Assembly: GCA_030068075.1 (NCBI GenBank)
Contig: CM057836.1
Span: 64,951,788-65,015,787, forward strand
DNA from: Paguma larvata
Taxonomy: Eukaryota > Chordata > Mammalia > Carnivora > Viverridae
Length of the DNA: 64,000 bases
Direction: 5' to 3'
Position numbers and translations under genes: made by a program. The notes under the pieces are model-generated. The model was given only the letters and a program-made list of their open reading frames with translations, was not told the origin of the DNA and did no database searches. Positions 1 to 12,766 of the stretch are shown here, in pieces; position 1 is the stretch's first letter; each line of letters begins with the position of its first letter.

Positions 1-3
1 TGA

Positions 4-205
4 GGGGCATCTGGGTGGCTCAGTGGTTAAGTGTCTGACTCTGATTTCAGGTCAGGTGATGATATGGTTCGTGGGTTCATGCACTGCATCAGGCTCTGTG
101 CTGACAGCACGGAGTCTGGTTGGGATTCTGTCTCCCTCTCTGTCTCTATCCCTCCCCTACTCACTATTATCTCTCTTTCTATTAAAAAAAAAAACATTAA
201 AAAAA
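4..205 (+). repeat. Felid tRNA-Lys SINE (SINEC_F type)
   Basis: Head ggggcatctgggtggctcag, then the pyrimidine-rich body (tctccctctctgtctc) and an A-rich tail. The left duplication is cut by the window edge. Confidence 0.9.
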
Positions 206-754
206 TAAAACAGATGATGCTTGAGAGAGCAAAGATAATCCAACATATAGATCATTGGTATTCCTAAATTAGAGTAGTCAACAAATGGAATGAAAACATT
301 CAGAAATAAAGTGATATATTAACTGAATCTACAGATTAAAGGAGTAAGAATAGTCCCCATGGAAGTATATCTTAACAAAATTATTTAACTTCAAAAATAA
401 ATAATACTTAAAAATCATTCATGGACTTTAGAGAGGACTATTAGACCATCTCTGCCAATTAGTAATTAAAGGGAAACATTTAAGCATTTATTGTGTGTGT
501 TTTGGGAGGAACTGAAGTTTGTCCTCAGTTGATAAAGGAAAGCTATTTACCTAAGGATACTAGCTAATAAATGTAAGAAAAATGATAGATTTAGAAAATT
601 ATTCAATGATGTAATTGATGCAGAAAAAGGTCGTAAATGCATACTAAAATGATCAGATGGAAGAGCAATGCTAAAGAATCACTCTCACAGATTAGGTACA
701 TTTAAATGGAAAGATCTGGAGCTCAACATCTCAAACAAATTATCATGGTATCAC

Positions 755-867
755 GGGGGTGCCTGGCTGGCAGTTGGTAGAGCATACAACTCTTGATCTC
801 AGGGTTGTGGGTTTGAGCCCAACACTGGGTGTAGAGGTTAATTAAAAATAAAATCTTAAACAGTTTA
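755..867 (+). repeat. Short older tRNA-Lys SINE
   Basis: Head gggggtgcctggctggcag, body ending aataaaatctta; lacks the CT-rich part. Flanked by gtatcac (748-754 and 868-874). Confidence 0.85.
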
Positions 868-1079
868 GTATCACCAATACCAGAAAAAACTGCATCTTCT
901 ACCTCTTGATATGATGCAATATGAAATGCTGCATAAAATATTTTTGGCCAAATAATATCTAACCCAAGTCTAATCAAGTTTTAACACCTAACTCAGTTTA
1001 CAGAAAAGATGGGATAGGTGAACAAACAAGTTAATTGAAACCAAAAGGAAACAATCAAGTAAAGACAGAAGGACAAGAT

Positions 1080-1560
1080 ACAACACAACTGGTCTGGCCT
1101 CATCAAAAAAAGTAAATGTGTGAAACAACAAAAAATACAAAACAAAGTATGGAGTTATTCTTGTTTAAAAGAGACTAAAGACACAAAAACCAAATACAAT
1201 GTGATTAGATCTTGGATCCTTTTGGTTTTTTTTAAGGCTACAAAAGACAATGTGGGTAGAAGGAACAACCAAGGACATGTGAATACAAAGTGGACACGAG
1301 CATAGTGGGGAGTTAGTTATTTTTTAGAAAATCTTATTCTTTGGAAATATAGTCTGCAGTATTTAGGAATAAAATATTATGTTGGCAACTTACCTTCAAA
1401 TGATTCAGAAAGAAGTGTTATCTGTGCACATACAAACACACACATGCACATATGCATGAAGAGAAATGAAGCAAATAAGGCAAATATTAGCGATTGTTAA
1501 ATCTAGGTATTTTTAAACTTTTTCTGCATATTTGAATTTTTTTTATAAAAAATTGGAAAA
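1080..1560 (+). mobile_element. Old L1M-type 3' UTR relic
   Basis: Resembles the 3' UTR shared by old L1 subfamilies: 'tttggaaatatagtctgcag', 'cttaccttcaaatgattcag' and a final 'ctttttctgcatatttg' stretch. Strongly diverged and the 5' limit is unclear. Confidence 0.6.
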
Positions 1561-2660
1561 GAATTTTTTTTTGATCTAGGCAGAAACAAAAATGGAGGAT
1601 GAGTAAGGGAAGAAATTAGGCTGGCTTCATCCGTCTGCTCTGCAACATCCAATGCCAGAAAAAATGAAACGATATCTGTATATACTGATAGAGGAGAGTG
1701 TAACATCAGAATTATACCTAGTTAAATTGTGTAAGCTTAAAGGCAAGAGACATTCTCAGCATTAAGGAACTTAACAGCATTGTTTAGCACTTGTGACAAC
1801 AATTATAATGAATTTTAATGGCAAATGTCTAAGGACCCCAAATAAACCGTCTAAAAAGGTAGAGGTTTTGTGGCTACATTGAAATGCAAGTTATGCTTCC
1901 ATCACAGCAAGTTTATTGCAGTGGTGACAATAAGACCTGTAACATTTTTTGCTAGGCTCATGGGGTAGAGTGGAAGTAACAGGAGTTCTCAATATTAGAA
2001 ACAATTAAGGAATACTTATATTTTAGGTCTTTTGCCAAAATATCAATCAGTGTACTTCCTACAGTTTGATTTCTAGGGCCCTAATGTAAATTGCTTAAAG
2101 AAACTGGATTCCAAATATTACAGGGGGGAATTTTTGAAGTATGTCCTTATTCAAGTGGGGATCAAAGAAGCCCAATGGAAACAATTGTGGACTGACAGTG
2201 ACAACCGTGGATTGAACAAAAGTTCTTTTTAAAGAGGCTGTTTTGAAGATTATGGTTCTGACTTTGGAGGAACTAAAGTGATTGGCAGTAGAAGGAATCA
2301 TATATGAAATTTCTTAAAAATTGACTTTAAAAATAACAAAAGTAAAAAGTTTCTCTCATAAAAAGTCTGGAGGTATAGCAGCTTAAGGGTTCAGATACTC
2401 AGAACCCTTTTATCTTGTTGTTATACTACATTCAACACAAATCTTCCACCTCATGGTTTAAGATGACAAATCAAACTTCAGTGTTACATTTGCATTCCAG
2501 CTAGCAGGAAGAACAGAAGTTGGGCATATCCCCTTCAAGGATATTTTCTGTAATTTTCATACAATGCTTCTGCTTATATCTCATTGGCCAGAATTTAGCA
2601 TCTAGCTACAAGGGAAGCTATGCTTAAACACTATATCCTTGGGAGCAGTGTGTGTATTTA
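1560..2660. other. Intergenic, AT-rich, no recognised feature
   Basis: No coding frame, repeat family or RNA gene that I can recognise; short open frames only. Confidence 0.5.
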
Positions 2661-2675
2661 AAATCAGGAGTATTA

Positions 2676-2889
2676 GGAGCACCTGGGTGGCTCAGTAGGT
2701 TGAGCATCTCACTCTTGATCTTGGCTCAGGTCATGATCTTATGGTTCATGAGTTCGAGCCCTGAGTCAGGCTCTGTACAGACAGTGCAGAGCCTGCTTGG
2801 AATTCTCTTTCTTCCTCTCTCCCTGCCCCTCCCCCATAGGCACATGTGAGCACTCTCTCTCTTTCAAGATAAATAAGCTTAATAAAATA
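2676..2889 (+). repeat. tRNA-Lys SINE with perfect 15-bp target duplication
   Basis: Complete element; the duplication aaatcaggagtatta is present at 2661-2675 and 2890-2904. Confidence 0.95.
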
Positions 2890-3429
2890 AAATCAGGAGT
2901 ATTATACTGAAAAATGGAAAAGTAATGTTGATGTTCAGTAGTCTCTGCTATCGCACTCATGGGTCCTTTTTGAAAAAACTTTCTGATGATGATACTCAGC
3001 AATTCGAGAAGTGAACAAAAGAGTCGGAACTAGAGAAGTTATGGTAAAAAGATGGGAGGTGAGCTTTCAATCAGTTTAACAGGGAAATACTTCTCTCTGT
3101 TCATTCTTCAGTTTCACTTGTTTTTCTTTTTTTATTGTTAACTCAAGTAAAATTAATTAAAACCTTTTTATTTCTAAAAAGCAGATATAATATGATCCCA
3201 TTCTCATGAAATTATTTCTATCCATCCAACCATCTGATCCTGAATCTAACTGTATCTGTTTGGAAATATTACAGTTCCCCAAAACCTAACTGGTTGTTTC
3301 TTGAAAAGTGAGGTTTAGAACAATTTATTGCTTTCTTCTTTATATCTTTTTGATGGTTCAAAAATGTTTAAAATGAGCATGTACCATTTTCAGTAAAACA
3401 CTAGGTCATTGCTCTTAAAAATATGTGTT

Positions 3430-3639
3430 TTTTTTTAAACGTTTATTATTTTTGAGAGACATAGAGACAGAGCATGAGCATGGGAAGGGCAGAGAAAGTG
3501 GGAGACACAGAATCTGAAGCAGGCTCCAGGCTCTGAGCTATCAGCACAGAGCCTGATGCGGGGCTCGAACTCACAGACCGCAAGATCATGACCTGAGCTG
3601 AAGTCGGCCGCTTAACCAACAGAGCCACCCAGGTGCCCC
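3430..3639 (-). repeat. tRNA-Lys SINE
   Basis: Complete antisense element. Target duplication ttaaaaatatgtgtt at 3415-3429 and about 3640-3654. Confidence 0.94.
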
Positions 3640-3924
3640 TTAAAAATATGTGTTGATAATAAATTACATTTTTATTGGAATAATATTTGGAGTCATTAGG
3701 ACATACCCTTTGGTTGATCCATCCACACCTCTTAACTGGCGAGATCAAGGGCCTGTCAGATCACAACTGAGTTAGGATTTATGAATGCAGCTATTTAACC
3801 ACAATTTTCTTTGTAAAAGCTAACCAATTTGTTTAGAACTAGACTTTGCAATCTTGACCCCATCATAAATGAACTACTAAAAACCGACAATGATATTTTA
3901 CCAGCTATCAGCTAATGGGGTTAA

Positions 3925-4980
3925 AGTCCACATTTTTAACCAAGTAAAAGATTTAAAAATAGACCATTAAAAGATGCTCAACATCATGAAGCACCACAAA
4001 ACTGCAAATCAAAACCACAATGAGATACCACTTCGTGACCATTGGAATGGCTATAATCAAAAAGACAATTATAAGCATCAGAGAGGATGTGGAAAAATTG
4101 GAACTCTTATACATTGCTAATGAGGATATAAAATGGTACAGCTGCTTTAGAAAACATTTGGGCAGTTCCTCAAAAAAGTTAAACATAGAGTCACCATGTG
4201 CCCTAGCAATTCCACTTCTAGATATATGCCAAGCAATGTAACATATATCCTCACGAAAATTTGTACATGAATGTTCATAGCAACATTACTTATAAATAGC
4301 CAAAAAGTGGAAGTAATCCAAATGTCCATCATTGATGGACAAATAAAATATGTATAACCATATAATGTGATATTATTCCTCAATGAAAAGGAATGAAGTA
4401 TTGATATAAGGGGCGCCTGGGTGGCTCAGTTGGTTAAGCATCCGATTTCGGCTCAGGTCATGATCTCACTGTCTGTGAGTTCAAGCCCCGCATCAGGCTG
4501 TGTGCCGACAGCTCAGAGCCTGGGACCTGCTTCGGATTCTGTATCTCCCTCGCTCTCTGCCCCTCCCCCGCTCATGCTCTGTCTCTTAAAATGAATAAAC
4601 GTTAAAAAAAAATTAAAAAGCTTGAAGTATTGATATAAGCTACAACATGGAGCCTTAAAAATATTCTCAACAAAAGAAACCCATCACAAAAGATCACATA
4701 ATGGATGATTCTACTTACAGATAGAATGTTCAGAAGAGACAAATCTGTATAAACAGAAAGTAGAGTAATGGCTTTCTAGAAGAGAGAATGGGTAGGTGGG
4801 GGAAATGTGTGTGACTATTAATGGGTACGGGATTTTTGAGTGGATGATAAAAATGTTCTAAAATTATATTGTGATAATGGTTACACAACTCTGAATATAC
4901 TAAAAACCACTGACTGTAAACTTTAAATGGGTGAATTTACAATATGTAAATTTCAAAACTGCTAATAAAAATAAAATCAG
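3925..4980 (+). mobile_element. L1 3' end split by a SINE
   Basis: ORF2 tail sequence (aaatcaaaaccacaatgaga, aatgtccatcattgatggac) and an older L1M-type 3' UTR (gtgataatggttacacaact) interrupted by a SINE at 4411-4622. The two halves are joined by the SINE's target duplication. Confidence 0.88.
4411..4622 (+). repeat. tRNA-Lys SINE inside an L1
   Basis: Complete; perfect 17-bp duplication tgaagtattgatataag at 4394-4410 and 4623-4639. Confidence 0.96.
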
Positions 4981-6000
4981 TGTTAACTTATTTTATTTGG
5001 TTGTTGCATGTTGATTTCTTGTATTGTACATAATAACCATTTCCATGTAACTCCTTAAATGTCATTCATTTTTAGAGAAGATATTATTATTCATAGAGGA
5101 AAAGATTGATTTTAAAATTAAAGTCCACCATTTTAATCTATCATCCAGAACTTATCCTATGTTAAATGTTTTTACAGGAATATTAAACATTTTGGGTAAA
5201 CTATATAAGTCACATCAGAAGATACAAAATGCTAGGGCTAAAGAAATGGGAAATTATCAGTCATTTGTAGAGAAAAGAACTCAACTTTTTTCCCCCACCT
5301 CTTTTCAAACACTTTTAACAAAGGATAAAGAAGCTCTATTGAGCTGTAATAGACACGACAGTCTAAGATCAAATCAATAAAAAGTTTCCATGATTTTTCA
5401 TTGAAGGTAGAGTTTCTCTATATTTTCTATTCAATAAAGATAACATGAAAGAACTAGATCAGACAAGTAGGAAAAGGCCTCTTTAATCCATGTTTGAAAA
5501 GGACCTGTTCTAAAAAGCATTCCCAGATACCCAGAGAGAGAGAGTCTGACTTTCAAATTGTAATTAGCTATGATTCTATTAAAGTCTAGTTTACCTCAAG
5601 ACCAATTTGCAATGTACAGCATCCAACTTCAGCACGTCATTTGATATTTCTTAGTCCAAACATGGGTCCTGGTATAATTCATTTTTTCTGTTCCTGGTAA
5701 TAATTCAGTTACAGCATTCCTCCCTATTAAAGCCTCCTTTGAAACTTTTGCATGAGATCTCTAATCTCAAAGAGAGAATTTGAAAAATTAGTGATACAAC
5801 TAATAATATATGCTATACTTTCCGTACACTTGAAATGTTTTCGGTCAGTTATAATAGGGGTAACTGTGGATCACTGTATCTTAATATCATTATATATTCT
5901 TCCTAAATAGACCCTATAAGCTAATTAATATGTCTTTTGTAAATTTTTGCAGTGTTTCCTAGTAAGAAGAATGGGAAGTTCCTATAGAAGATGTTGATTT
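4981..6000. other. Intergenic, no recognised feature
   Basis: AT-rich unique-looking sequence between an L1 end and a SINE; no supported gene. Confidence 0.5.
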
Positions 6001-6016
6001 GTGTTCCAAAATTTTA

Positions 6017-6242
6017 TTTTATTTTTTATTTTTTAGTGTTTTTATTTTATTTTTGAGAGACATAGAGACAGAGAGCGAGCAAGGGAAGGGCAGAAAGAGA
6101 GGGTGACACAGAGTCTGAAGCAGGCTCCAGGCTCTGAGCCGTCAGCACAGAGCCCAACGCGGGGCTCGAACTCACAGACCGTGAGATCATGACCTGAGCT
6201 GAAGTCGGCCGCTTAACCGACTGAGCCACCCAGGCGCCCCTA
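6017..6242 (-). repeat. tRNA-Lys SINE
   Basis: Complete antisense element with duplication tgttccaaaatttta at 6002-6016 and 6243-6257. Confidence 0.95.
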
Positions 6243-6624
6243 TGTTCCAAAATTTTAAAGATGTGGCAATCTCAGTGGTAGGTAGGATCCTTGATTACAA
6301 TTTAATAATTATTATTACTAATTATTGTTATTGATTATTAGTAGTTTTGTGCTACCTTCAAGTACACTTTAGGGAGCATTGTTCAAGCTTACACTGAAGG
6401 GGAATTTGTAATCATGTCTGTAATCCTGTAATAACAGGATTCTAAAACTGGAAAATATCTTAGAGATACCTTAATTTTACTAGTTAAAGGAGGTTCGAGT
6501 GATGGTAAAAAATGAAGCAGATCCCTAACAACTTTGCAGAGTGCTTGTATAGTCAAAGAGATAACTCCTCAGTACTGCGATGGGGAAGGATTAATAATGC
6601 TACACAGAAAGTATCATGGAATAG

Positions 6625-6845
6625 TGTGAGGGAGAAATCCTTTCAGTTCAGAAGACAAGGCTCTGGAGCCAGATTGCCCAAATTGCAATCCTTCTTCCAC
6701 TGTTTAGTCTTTTTGCCTTGGGCAGTTTACCTAATCTCTCTAAATCTCAGTTTCCTCATTGGTAAAATGTACATAATAGTACCTACCTCATAGGATTGTT
6801 GTAAGGACTGAGTGAGTTAAATACATCTAAAGCAACCTGGAGTCC
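6625..6845 (+). repeat. MIR SINE
   Basis: Typical MIR core and 3' order: 'aatctcagtttcctcattgg', 'tacctcataggattgttgta', 'gactgagtgagttaaatac'. Confidence 0.85.
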
Positions 6846-8019
6846 CATAGGGACGTTCTTTGCCTTTTGGAGCAGATTTTGCAGGACCTCAGAGACATGC
6901 CCACCCATGCAGAACCTATCACCTCCCCCCATCTTTTCTAGACCATACTCCAGGTATTTGAGACCCTGGAATTACCTACACAAATGGCCCTGAGCCTACT
7001 GACAGGGCTGTTGGACTGCTCTGCTGGAGTGTACTCTCCTGGGTCAGAGGACGACCTGAAGGGACAGCTATTTGTGGAGTGAAGGGCATGTATCTGAAAC
7101 TTGGGTGCATGGACTGAATGTCCACAAACTTGTATGCAAGGCCTCTTATGGATGGAGTGGGAGGTAGGATGAGGAGAGAGGCAGCCTAGAGGGAGGGGGT
7201 GATTTCTCACACTCCCACACTCTGGCATGGAACTCAAGGAATTCTAAGAATTCTGCATTTGAATTTGTCCTTCCAGGTTGTTATGAAAGCATATCTGACA
7301 AGGTAAGAGGAAAGAACATATGTCACAGCCTGCTCAATATCTAACTTTTAAGTGTGTAGACATATCGCATGGACCCGTTTAGTATTCTTGCTTTGTCCCA
7401 ACAAGCGTTAGGAGTAAGCCTCGTGCCTTACCCATAGTAAGCACTCAATACATTTTAATCATCATTATTGTTGTTATTACTGTAAGTGACCCTTCTCACA
7501 AAGGCAGCAAAATAAAATCTTTCCTTTCCCCCACTGACCAGAGAGAATACAGCCTGCAAAGAGAATGCTAATGTATAAGCACTCAAGGTAGAGATTTCTT
7601 AAGGCCCAGAAGGTAAAACCACTTTTCAGGTTAGCAAGTACAACAGGGAGGCAAGCAAAGCCCTTTGCAAAGATCAACTGACAAAACTTTCATACTAAAC
7701 ATGAACTGAGCATCAGCATTTGTAAATATGAAGAATAGCTTCCAGGGAAAACCTGTGCAACGAAGAAGCCACACTCCCAGCACAGAGCTGCACAGGGTAA
7801 CTGTCCTTAGGACAGAGAGTGACCAGCAGATCTGTAAGCTAGACCTGAGCAGAGCAGAGCATGGATTATTCTCCTGGCCTCTGGAGCCAGGTGTTAGCAC
7901 CATTTCCTCAGTAAGGATAGGCTGGAAGTGGAACAGAACCCTACTGTTGTCTTTCACTATCTACTTTGAATATAGCAGAGAATGTGCCTCCAGGCATTCC
8001 GAATAGATGTCTTTCTTGT
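6846..8019. other. Intergenic, mostly unique
   Basis: Apart from the MIR end near 7405-7480 I see no known element. Open frames up to 108 codons at 7631-7957 have no recognisable domain. Confidence 0.45.
7405..7480 (+). repeat. MIR 3' fragment
   Basis: Short match to the MIR end: 'agtaagcactcaatacattt' followed by a 'attattgttgttattact' tail. Confidence 0.6.
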
Positions 8020-8126
8020 TTTGATAAAGTCCTGAATTTTACAACGTGTTCTGAAAAAGATAGGATTTGATCCAATCCTTACACCTCACAGCTGCACAAA
8101 TTTCAAATGGGTCAGAAATATAAATG

Positions 8127-8341
8127 TAGAAGCGCCTGGGTGGCTCAGTCGGTTAAGCGTCCAACTCTTGGTTTCGGCCCAGGTCATGATCTCATGGGTC
8201 ATGAGATCGAGACCTGCACTGGGCTCTGCACTAAGAGTGTTGAGTCTGCTGGGAATTCTCTCTATCCGTCTCTCTCTCTCTGCTTCTCCCCCACTTGTGC
8301 TCTCTCATTCTCTCAAAATAAATAAGAATAAACTTAAAAAA
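8127..8341 (+). repeat. tRNA-Lys SINE inside an L1 relic
   Basis: Head gcgcctgggtggctcagtcg; duplication agaaatataaatg at 8114-8126 and 8342-8354. Confidence 0.94.
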
Positions 8342-8685
8342 AGAAATATAAATGGAAAAATAATATCATGAAAGTACAAAACAAAAACAGGAGTTAATTA
8401 ATCTACAACCTGGAGAAACATTTCTAATAATGATGCAAAATCCAGAACTAAAATGGGCAAAAATTGATGCATTCAATTACCAAAAAAATGAAGACTTTTT
8501 TGCATGGCAGAGAATATCATAAGAAAGTGAAAAGAAAAATTATTAACTGGGAAAAATATTTGTAATCAATATCATGGAGAAAGGGAAAATATCTCTAATA
8601 TATGAGCTTCTTTTGATAAAAATAAGAACCCTCACTCTATGGAAAAAAGTGAGTAGGCACTTCACATAAGAAATAAAAATGGTCC

Positions 8686-8907
8686 AGGGCGCCTGGGTGG
8701 CTCAGTTGGTTAAGCAGCCGACTTCAGCTCAGGTCATGATCTCACTGTCTGTGAGTTCGAGCCCCACGTCGGGCTCTGTGCTGACAGTTCATCAGAGCCT
8801 GGAGCCTGCTTCAGACACTGTGTCTCCCTCTCTCTCTGCCCTTCCCCTACTCACGCTTTGTCTTTATGTCTCTCAAAAATAAATAAATGTTAAAAAAAGA
8901 AAGAAAG
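8686..8907 (+). repeat. tRNA-Lys SINE inside an L1 relic
   Basis: Head gggcgcctgggtggctcagt, tail with (GAAA)n. The flanks aaaaatggtcc and aaaaatggccc are the likely duplication. Confidence 0.93.
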
Positions 8908-9228
8908 AAAAATGGCCCTTGATCATGTGAAAAAAGGAATGGTCAAAATAAGAGAAATGCAAATTAAAAACTAGACAGATTTTAAAACATGGAAGGTCAA
9001 CTCAGTCTCAGGGATACCTAAGGATGAAAGGAATAAAATGGACACGTCCTGGAGGATAGAGTCTAAAGCTAAAAAAAAAATTAAAATGTTTTCAGTCATT
9101 ATATCAGAGCATAATAAATAATACGACAGGAATGCAGTCATCAAAATCCAGACTTTCGGCAATTCCCAAGGAAAACCTGTTCTTGGCATTTTAAAAAATC
9201 AATTATAAGAAATAAAAATGAGACGTAG

Positions 9229-9436
9229 AGGGGTCCCTGGGGGACTCAGTTGGTTAAGTGACCGACTTGATTTCTGATCAGGTCGTGATGTCACAGTTCC
9301 TGAGTTCGAGCCCCACCTTAGGCTCTGTGCTGACAGTGTGAAGCCTGCTTGGGATTCTCTGTCTCCCTCTCTCTCTGCCCCTCCCTTTCTCTCTCTCTCT
9401 CTCTCTCAAAAATAAATAAGCATTTAAAAAAGAGAG
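9229..9436 (+). repeat. tRNA-Lys SINE, diverged
   Basis: Head gggtccctgggggactcag, long (CT)n at about 9385-9408, tail aaataaataagcatttaaaa. No clear duplication. Confidence 0.88.
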
Positions 9437-9840
9437 GTGAAGGGGAAACTATATTAGAAGGATACCTGAAAGACATACCAATCTCATGGAGCTTATTTGG
9501 ATTCTGATTTGAACATGCTGTTTAAAGAAAACACTCTGTGAGATAACCATAGAAATGTTAGCATTGACTTAATATTTGATGGTTTTAAAGGTATTAATTT
9601 TTAAGTGTCATAATGGCAGTGTGATAAGCTTTTTAAAAAGCATCTTATCTTTTAGAGATACATGCTGAAATGTTTATGTGTGAAAAGTTCTGAGGTCTGA
9701 ATTTGCTTCATTTGCTAAAAATAATCTGGAGAGGATAGGGAGAAGTGGGTGGGGCTATAGGTAAAATCGAATTGGCCCTGAGTTGGTTATTACTGAAGCT
9801 GGGTTATGGCTACAGGTTGGTTCACTATACTATTTTTTTT

Positions 9841-10058
9841 TATTTTTTTTTTTTAACATTGATTCATTTTTGAGAGACACAGAGACAGAGTGTGAGCAGG
9901 AGAGTGGCAGAGAGAGAGGGAGACACAGAATCTGAAGCAGGCTCCAGGCTCTGAGCTGTCAGCACAGAGTCCAATGTGGGGCTCCAACTCACGAGCCATG
10001 AGATCATGACCTGGGCCGAAGTCAGACACTTAACCAACTAAGCCACCCAGGCACACCA
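9841..10058 (-). repeat. tRNA-Lys SINE, diverged
   Basis: Antisense element from a T-rich tail to the head at cacccaggcacacc; several substitutions in the A/B-box region. Confidence 0.9.
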
Positions 10059-10374
10059 TAAACTATTCTATTTTTTAAATTTTTGAAATGTTCCATATGT
10101 TTCATATTTCCAATTAGAAAAAAAAAACTTCTTCAAATATTGTTAGAGCCAAGACTCTGGACAGGACCTCCTCCTCTCTGACTGTACAGCCAAGATTCTA
10201 AGTGGCACATCAGAAAAACAGCATCCCCTATGGAATTTTCTTTTGGGCTTATTTCCATCTGAAGGTGTTTTTCCATTCCCCGTGCACAGTGTTTTGTTAT
10301 TACGGTCTCATTAAAATGGGTCAAGTAAAATCTCGGTTTATTATTTCCTCCAATGAGAAATAGGAAATACAGCA

Positions 10375-10590
10375 CGATGGTTAAGGACTCAGGCTCCGGA
10401 GTCAGATGGCTGCACTCATGTCTGACTCGACCATCTGGATATGAGACCCTGGGCGAGTTATGGAGATAACACCCATACCGATTTCATAAATATTTTGTGA
10501 GGATACAGCGATTGATATAATGCATGCAAAGTGTTGAGACTACCCAGCACATAGTAAACACCCAAAATATGTATTATCGTTAATAACAGT
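10375..10590 (+). repeat. MIR SINE
   Basis: Begins 'ggttaaggactcaggctccg' and ends 'agtaaacacccaaaatatgt', in MIR order. Confidence 0.8.
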
Positions 10591-10891
10591 AAATGTCACC
10601 AACATTTAAAATATCTGCTCACAGAAGGTTCCCACCAAAGAATTTAAAATAAGATTTTAACTTAGTTACACACAAGTCTGTGCAATTGCCCGAGTTACTA
10701 TTGCTGTGTTTATATGCTGCCTGGCCATGAAAGCGGTGTCTGTTCACGGAAAACCAAAGTTTTCTGGTAAAACTGTAGAATATGTTGGAACTGATGCTGC
10801 ATCAAACTAAAATTTCTCCACAGCCTTAAAAGCATCAACATCACTTATATGCGGAGACTTCAAATGAGCTAAATAATATTTACTGAATATT

Positions 10892-10964
10892 CAGCTGCAT
10901 TTACTGAACTGTTAAGATTTTCTAGGCCCAGGGCAAAACACTTAGCAGACAATTCTTTCAATTT
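10892..10964 (+). repeat. 73-bp direct repeat, copy 1
   Basis: Identical base for base to 12054-12126, from cagctgcatttactgaactg to aattctttcaattt. The sequence to either side differs. Confidence 0.93.
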
Positions 10965-11294
10965 GTAGCCACAAATTCATTAAGTTGCTACCATTACAGA
11001 ATGTAGCCCAATAGCTTCGAAACTGTACACGGAAGGCACAGTAGTATGTCATCAAATGAACAGCAGCACAAAGCCCTCAGAACCAAATAGTTCTGCCCTG
11101 GAGTGAGGAAAATTAGAGAAACATTTCAAATCAAATGGCTTGGCCCCTGAAATCCTGAATTTTGTGAAGTCGGCTGCTGGTGCCTACAAATACCAACCTG
11201 ATCTTCCATTTTGGCAAGGAGTTTTTATTCCTTCGACAAAAGGTGAACAATCTGAATGGGAAGGGGGACAGAATTACGGAGCCAGAGGCACACA

Positions 11295-11445
11295 GAATGA
11301 AACAAGAAGACCTGCGGTCCTGTCCCAATCACTTTCTGCATGACTTTGAACAAGGCACTCTTGTCTCTTCAGGTCTTGGTTTGCTCAAACTGTAAAATGA
11401 AGGGGTTAGACGGAATGACCTGTAGGACCCCTTCCACCTCTAAAA
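11295..11445 (+). repeat. MIR SINE fragment
   Basis: Contains 'catgactttgaacaaggcac', 'tgtaaaatgaaggggttaga' and 'tgacctgtaggaccccttcc', a MIR-family order. Confidence 0.7.
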
Positions 11446-12053
11446 CGTTATGGCCAATTAAAAGCATTAGTTTGTTCTTGGCAATATGTATTTCAGGGAA
11501 GTCGCATAATTCGGCATCACTCATTGAGATGCTACTTCAAAGAGTGGTGAAAACAAAGCAGAATCGAGCTATTCACTCCCAATGCGGGCTCTTTAAAAAG
11601 ACCGGGTTAACCTTGTGAATATACTTAAAATCGTGTCGTCAATTACAGATCAGTAAAACTGGGGGGAAAAACTTAAAACGGTGGAATTGTATATTTTCGG
11701 ATGTTAAGTTTTATGGTGAATTACATCTGAAGAAGAAGATAAAAGACTGCTCATCTCCCACAGAGTAACTTAGGTGGCCCAAAGAAGCTTAAACAGTGAT
11801 GTGAACCAGAGTATGAACCTTCATACTGGAACCAAGAAAACCTGGGCAGCAATTTAGCTAGATCAACAGCGAAAATCACTCTTTACCAAGACCGGCTAAA
11901 TAATTTGCATGGCTCAGGACAAAATGAAAACGCAAAGCCCTTGGTCAAAAATCGTGAACAATTTCCACATAGTGACAGCACAGCATTAAACAAGCTTGTG
12001 CCCCTTCTGGTCATGGGACCCTGTGTGGCCACACAAGTCACAGGCCTATGAGC

Positions 12054-12126
12054 CAGCTGCATTTACTGAACTGTTAAGATTTTCTAGGCCCAGGGCAAAA
12101 CACTTAGCAGACAATTCTTTCAATTT
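12054..12126 (+). repeat. 73-bp direct repeat, copy 2
   Basis: Perfect copy of 10892-10964, offset by 1162 bases. It runs on into an antisense MIR. Confidence 0.93.
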
Positions 12127-12275
12127 TCACCTCAACTTTGCAAAAGTAATATTATTATCCCTATTTTATAAGTGAGGAAATAAAGGCCTCAAGAGGTTAA
12201 AGAATCTATCCAAGTTCCCACAACCTATATGACAAAGCTGAACTTCACACTGAGGCCTGACTCCAAAGTCATGTC
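12055..12275 (-). repeat. MIR SINE, containing the second copy of the 73-bp repeat
   Basis: Antisense MIR: 'tattattatccctattttat', 'aagtgaggaaataaaggcct', 'gaggcctgactccaaagtc'. The 73-bp repeat reads smoothly into this MIR, so this is probably the source copy. Confidence 0.7.
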
Positions 12276-12527
12276 TTCACCAGTGGTCTTCAAAATTATT
12301 AGCAAAAAATTTTGAGTGAATACGTCAATGTATTTGGAAACATAGAAAGATAAATTATATACATATACTATTGTAGTATTTTCTTCACATACCTCAACCA
12401 ATCGCCTTTCACAATCCCTGGAGTACCCAGGGGTTAAGGCTGTCCTTAACCCAGACAAAATTAGAGTTAATAGTACTCAAGATGTTAATTTTTCTATGAA
12501 GTGTGGATGTTTTAATAAGATATTCTT

Positions 12528-12747
12528 TTTTTTTTTTTTTTTAGCATTTTTATTTTATTTTCGAGAGACTTAGAGACAAAGCATGAGCAAGGGAAGGGCA
12601 GAGAGAGACAGACACAGAATCTGAAGCAGGCTCCAGGCTCTGAGCTATCAGCACAGAGCCCGATGCGGGGCTCGAACTCACAGACCGTGAGATCATGACC
12701 TGAGCCGAAGTCAGCCGCTTAACCGACTAAGCCACCCAGGCGCCCCT
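12528..12747 (-). repeat. tRNA-Lys SINE with perfect 19-bp duplication
   Basis: Duplication gttttaataagatattctt at 12509-12527 and 12748-12766. The perfect match suggests a recent insertion. Confidence 0.96.
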
Positions 12748-12766
12748 GTTTTAATAAGATATTCTT

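Larger units (their letters stand above)
8020..9225 (+). mobile_element. L1/HAL1-type ORF2 relic with SINE insertions
   Basis: Degenerate ORF2-like stretches (caatccttacacctcacagc, aatgggcaaaaattgatg, agagaatatcataagaaagtg, ataagagaaatgcaaattaa) in the normal L1 order, cut by SINEs at 8127-8341 and 8686-8907. A third SINE follows at 9229. Confidence 0.65.

Noticed and set aside
3446..3748. 100-codon frame with the repeated text SAQVMI...SPASGSVL, seen again at 6047, 8679, 17225 and 26880
   Set aside because: It is the same antisense or sense translation of the tRNA-Lys SINE, not a protein family.
8127..8341. tRNA-like A and B box sequences (here and in the other SINEs)
   Set aside because: They belong to tRNA-Lys-derived SINEs; there is no complete cloverleaf with a matching acceptor stem, so no tRNA gene is called.
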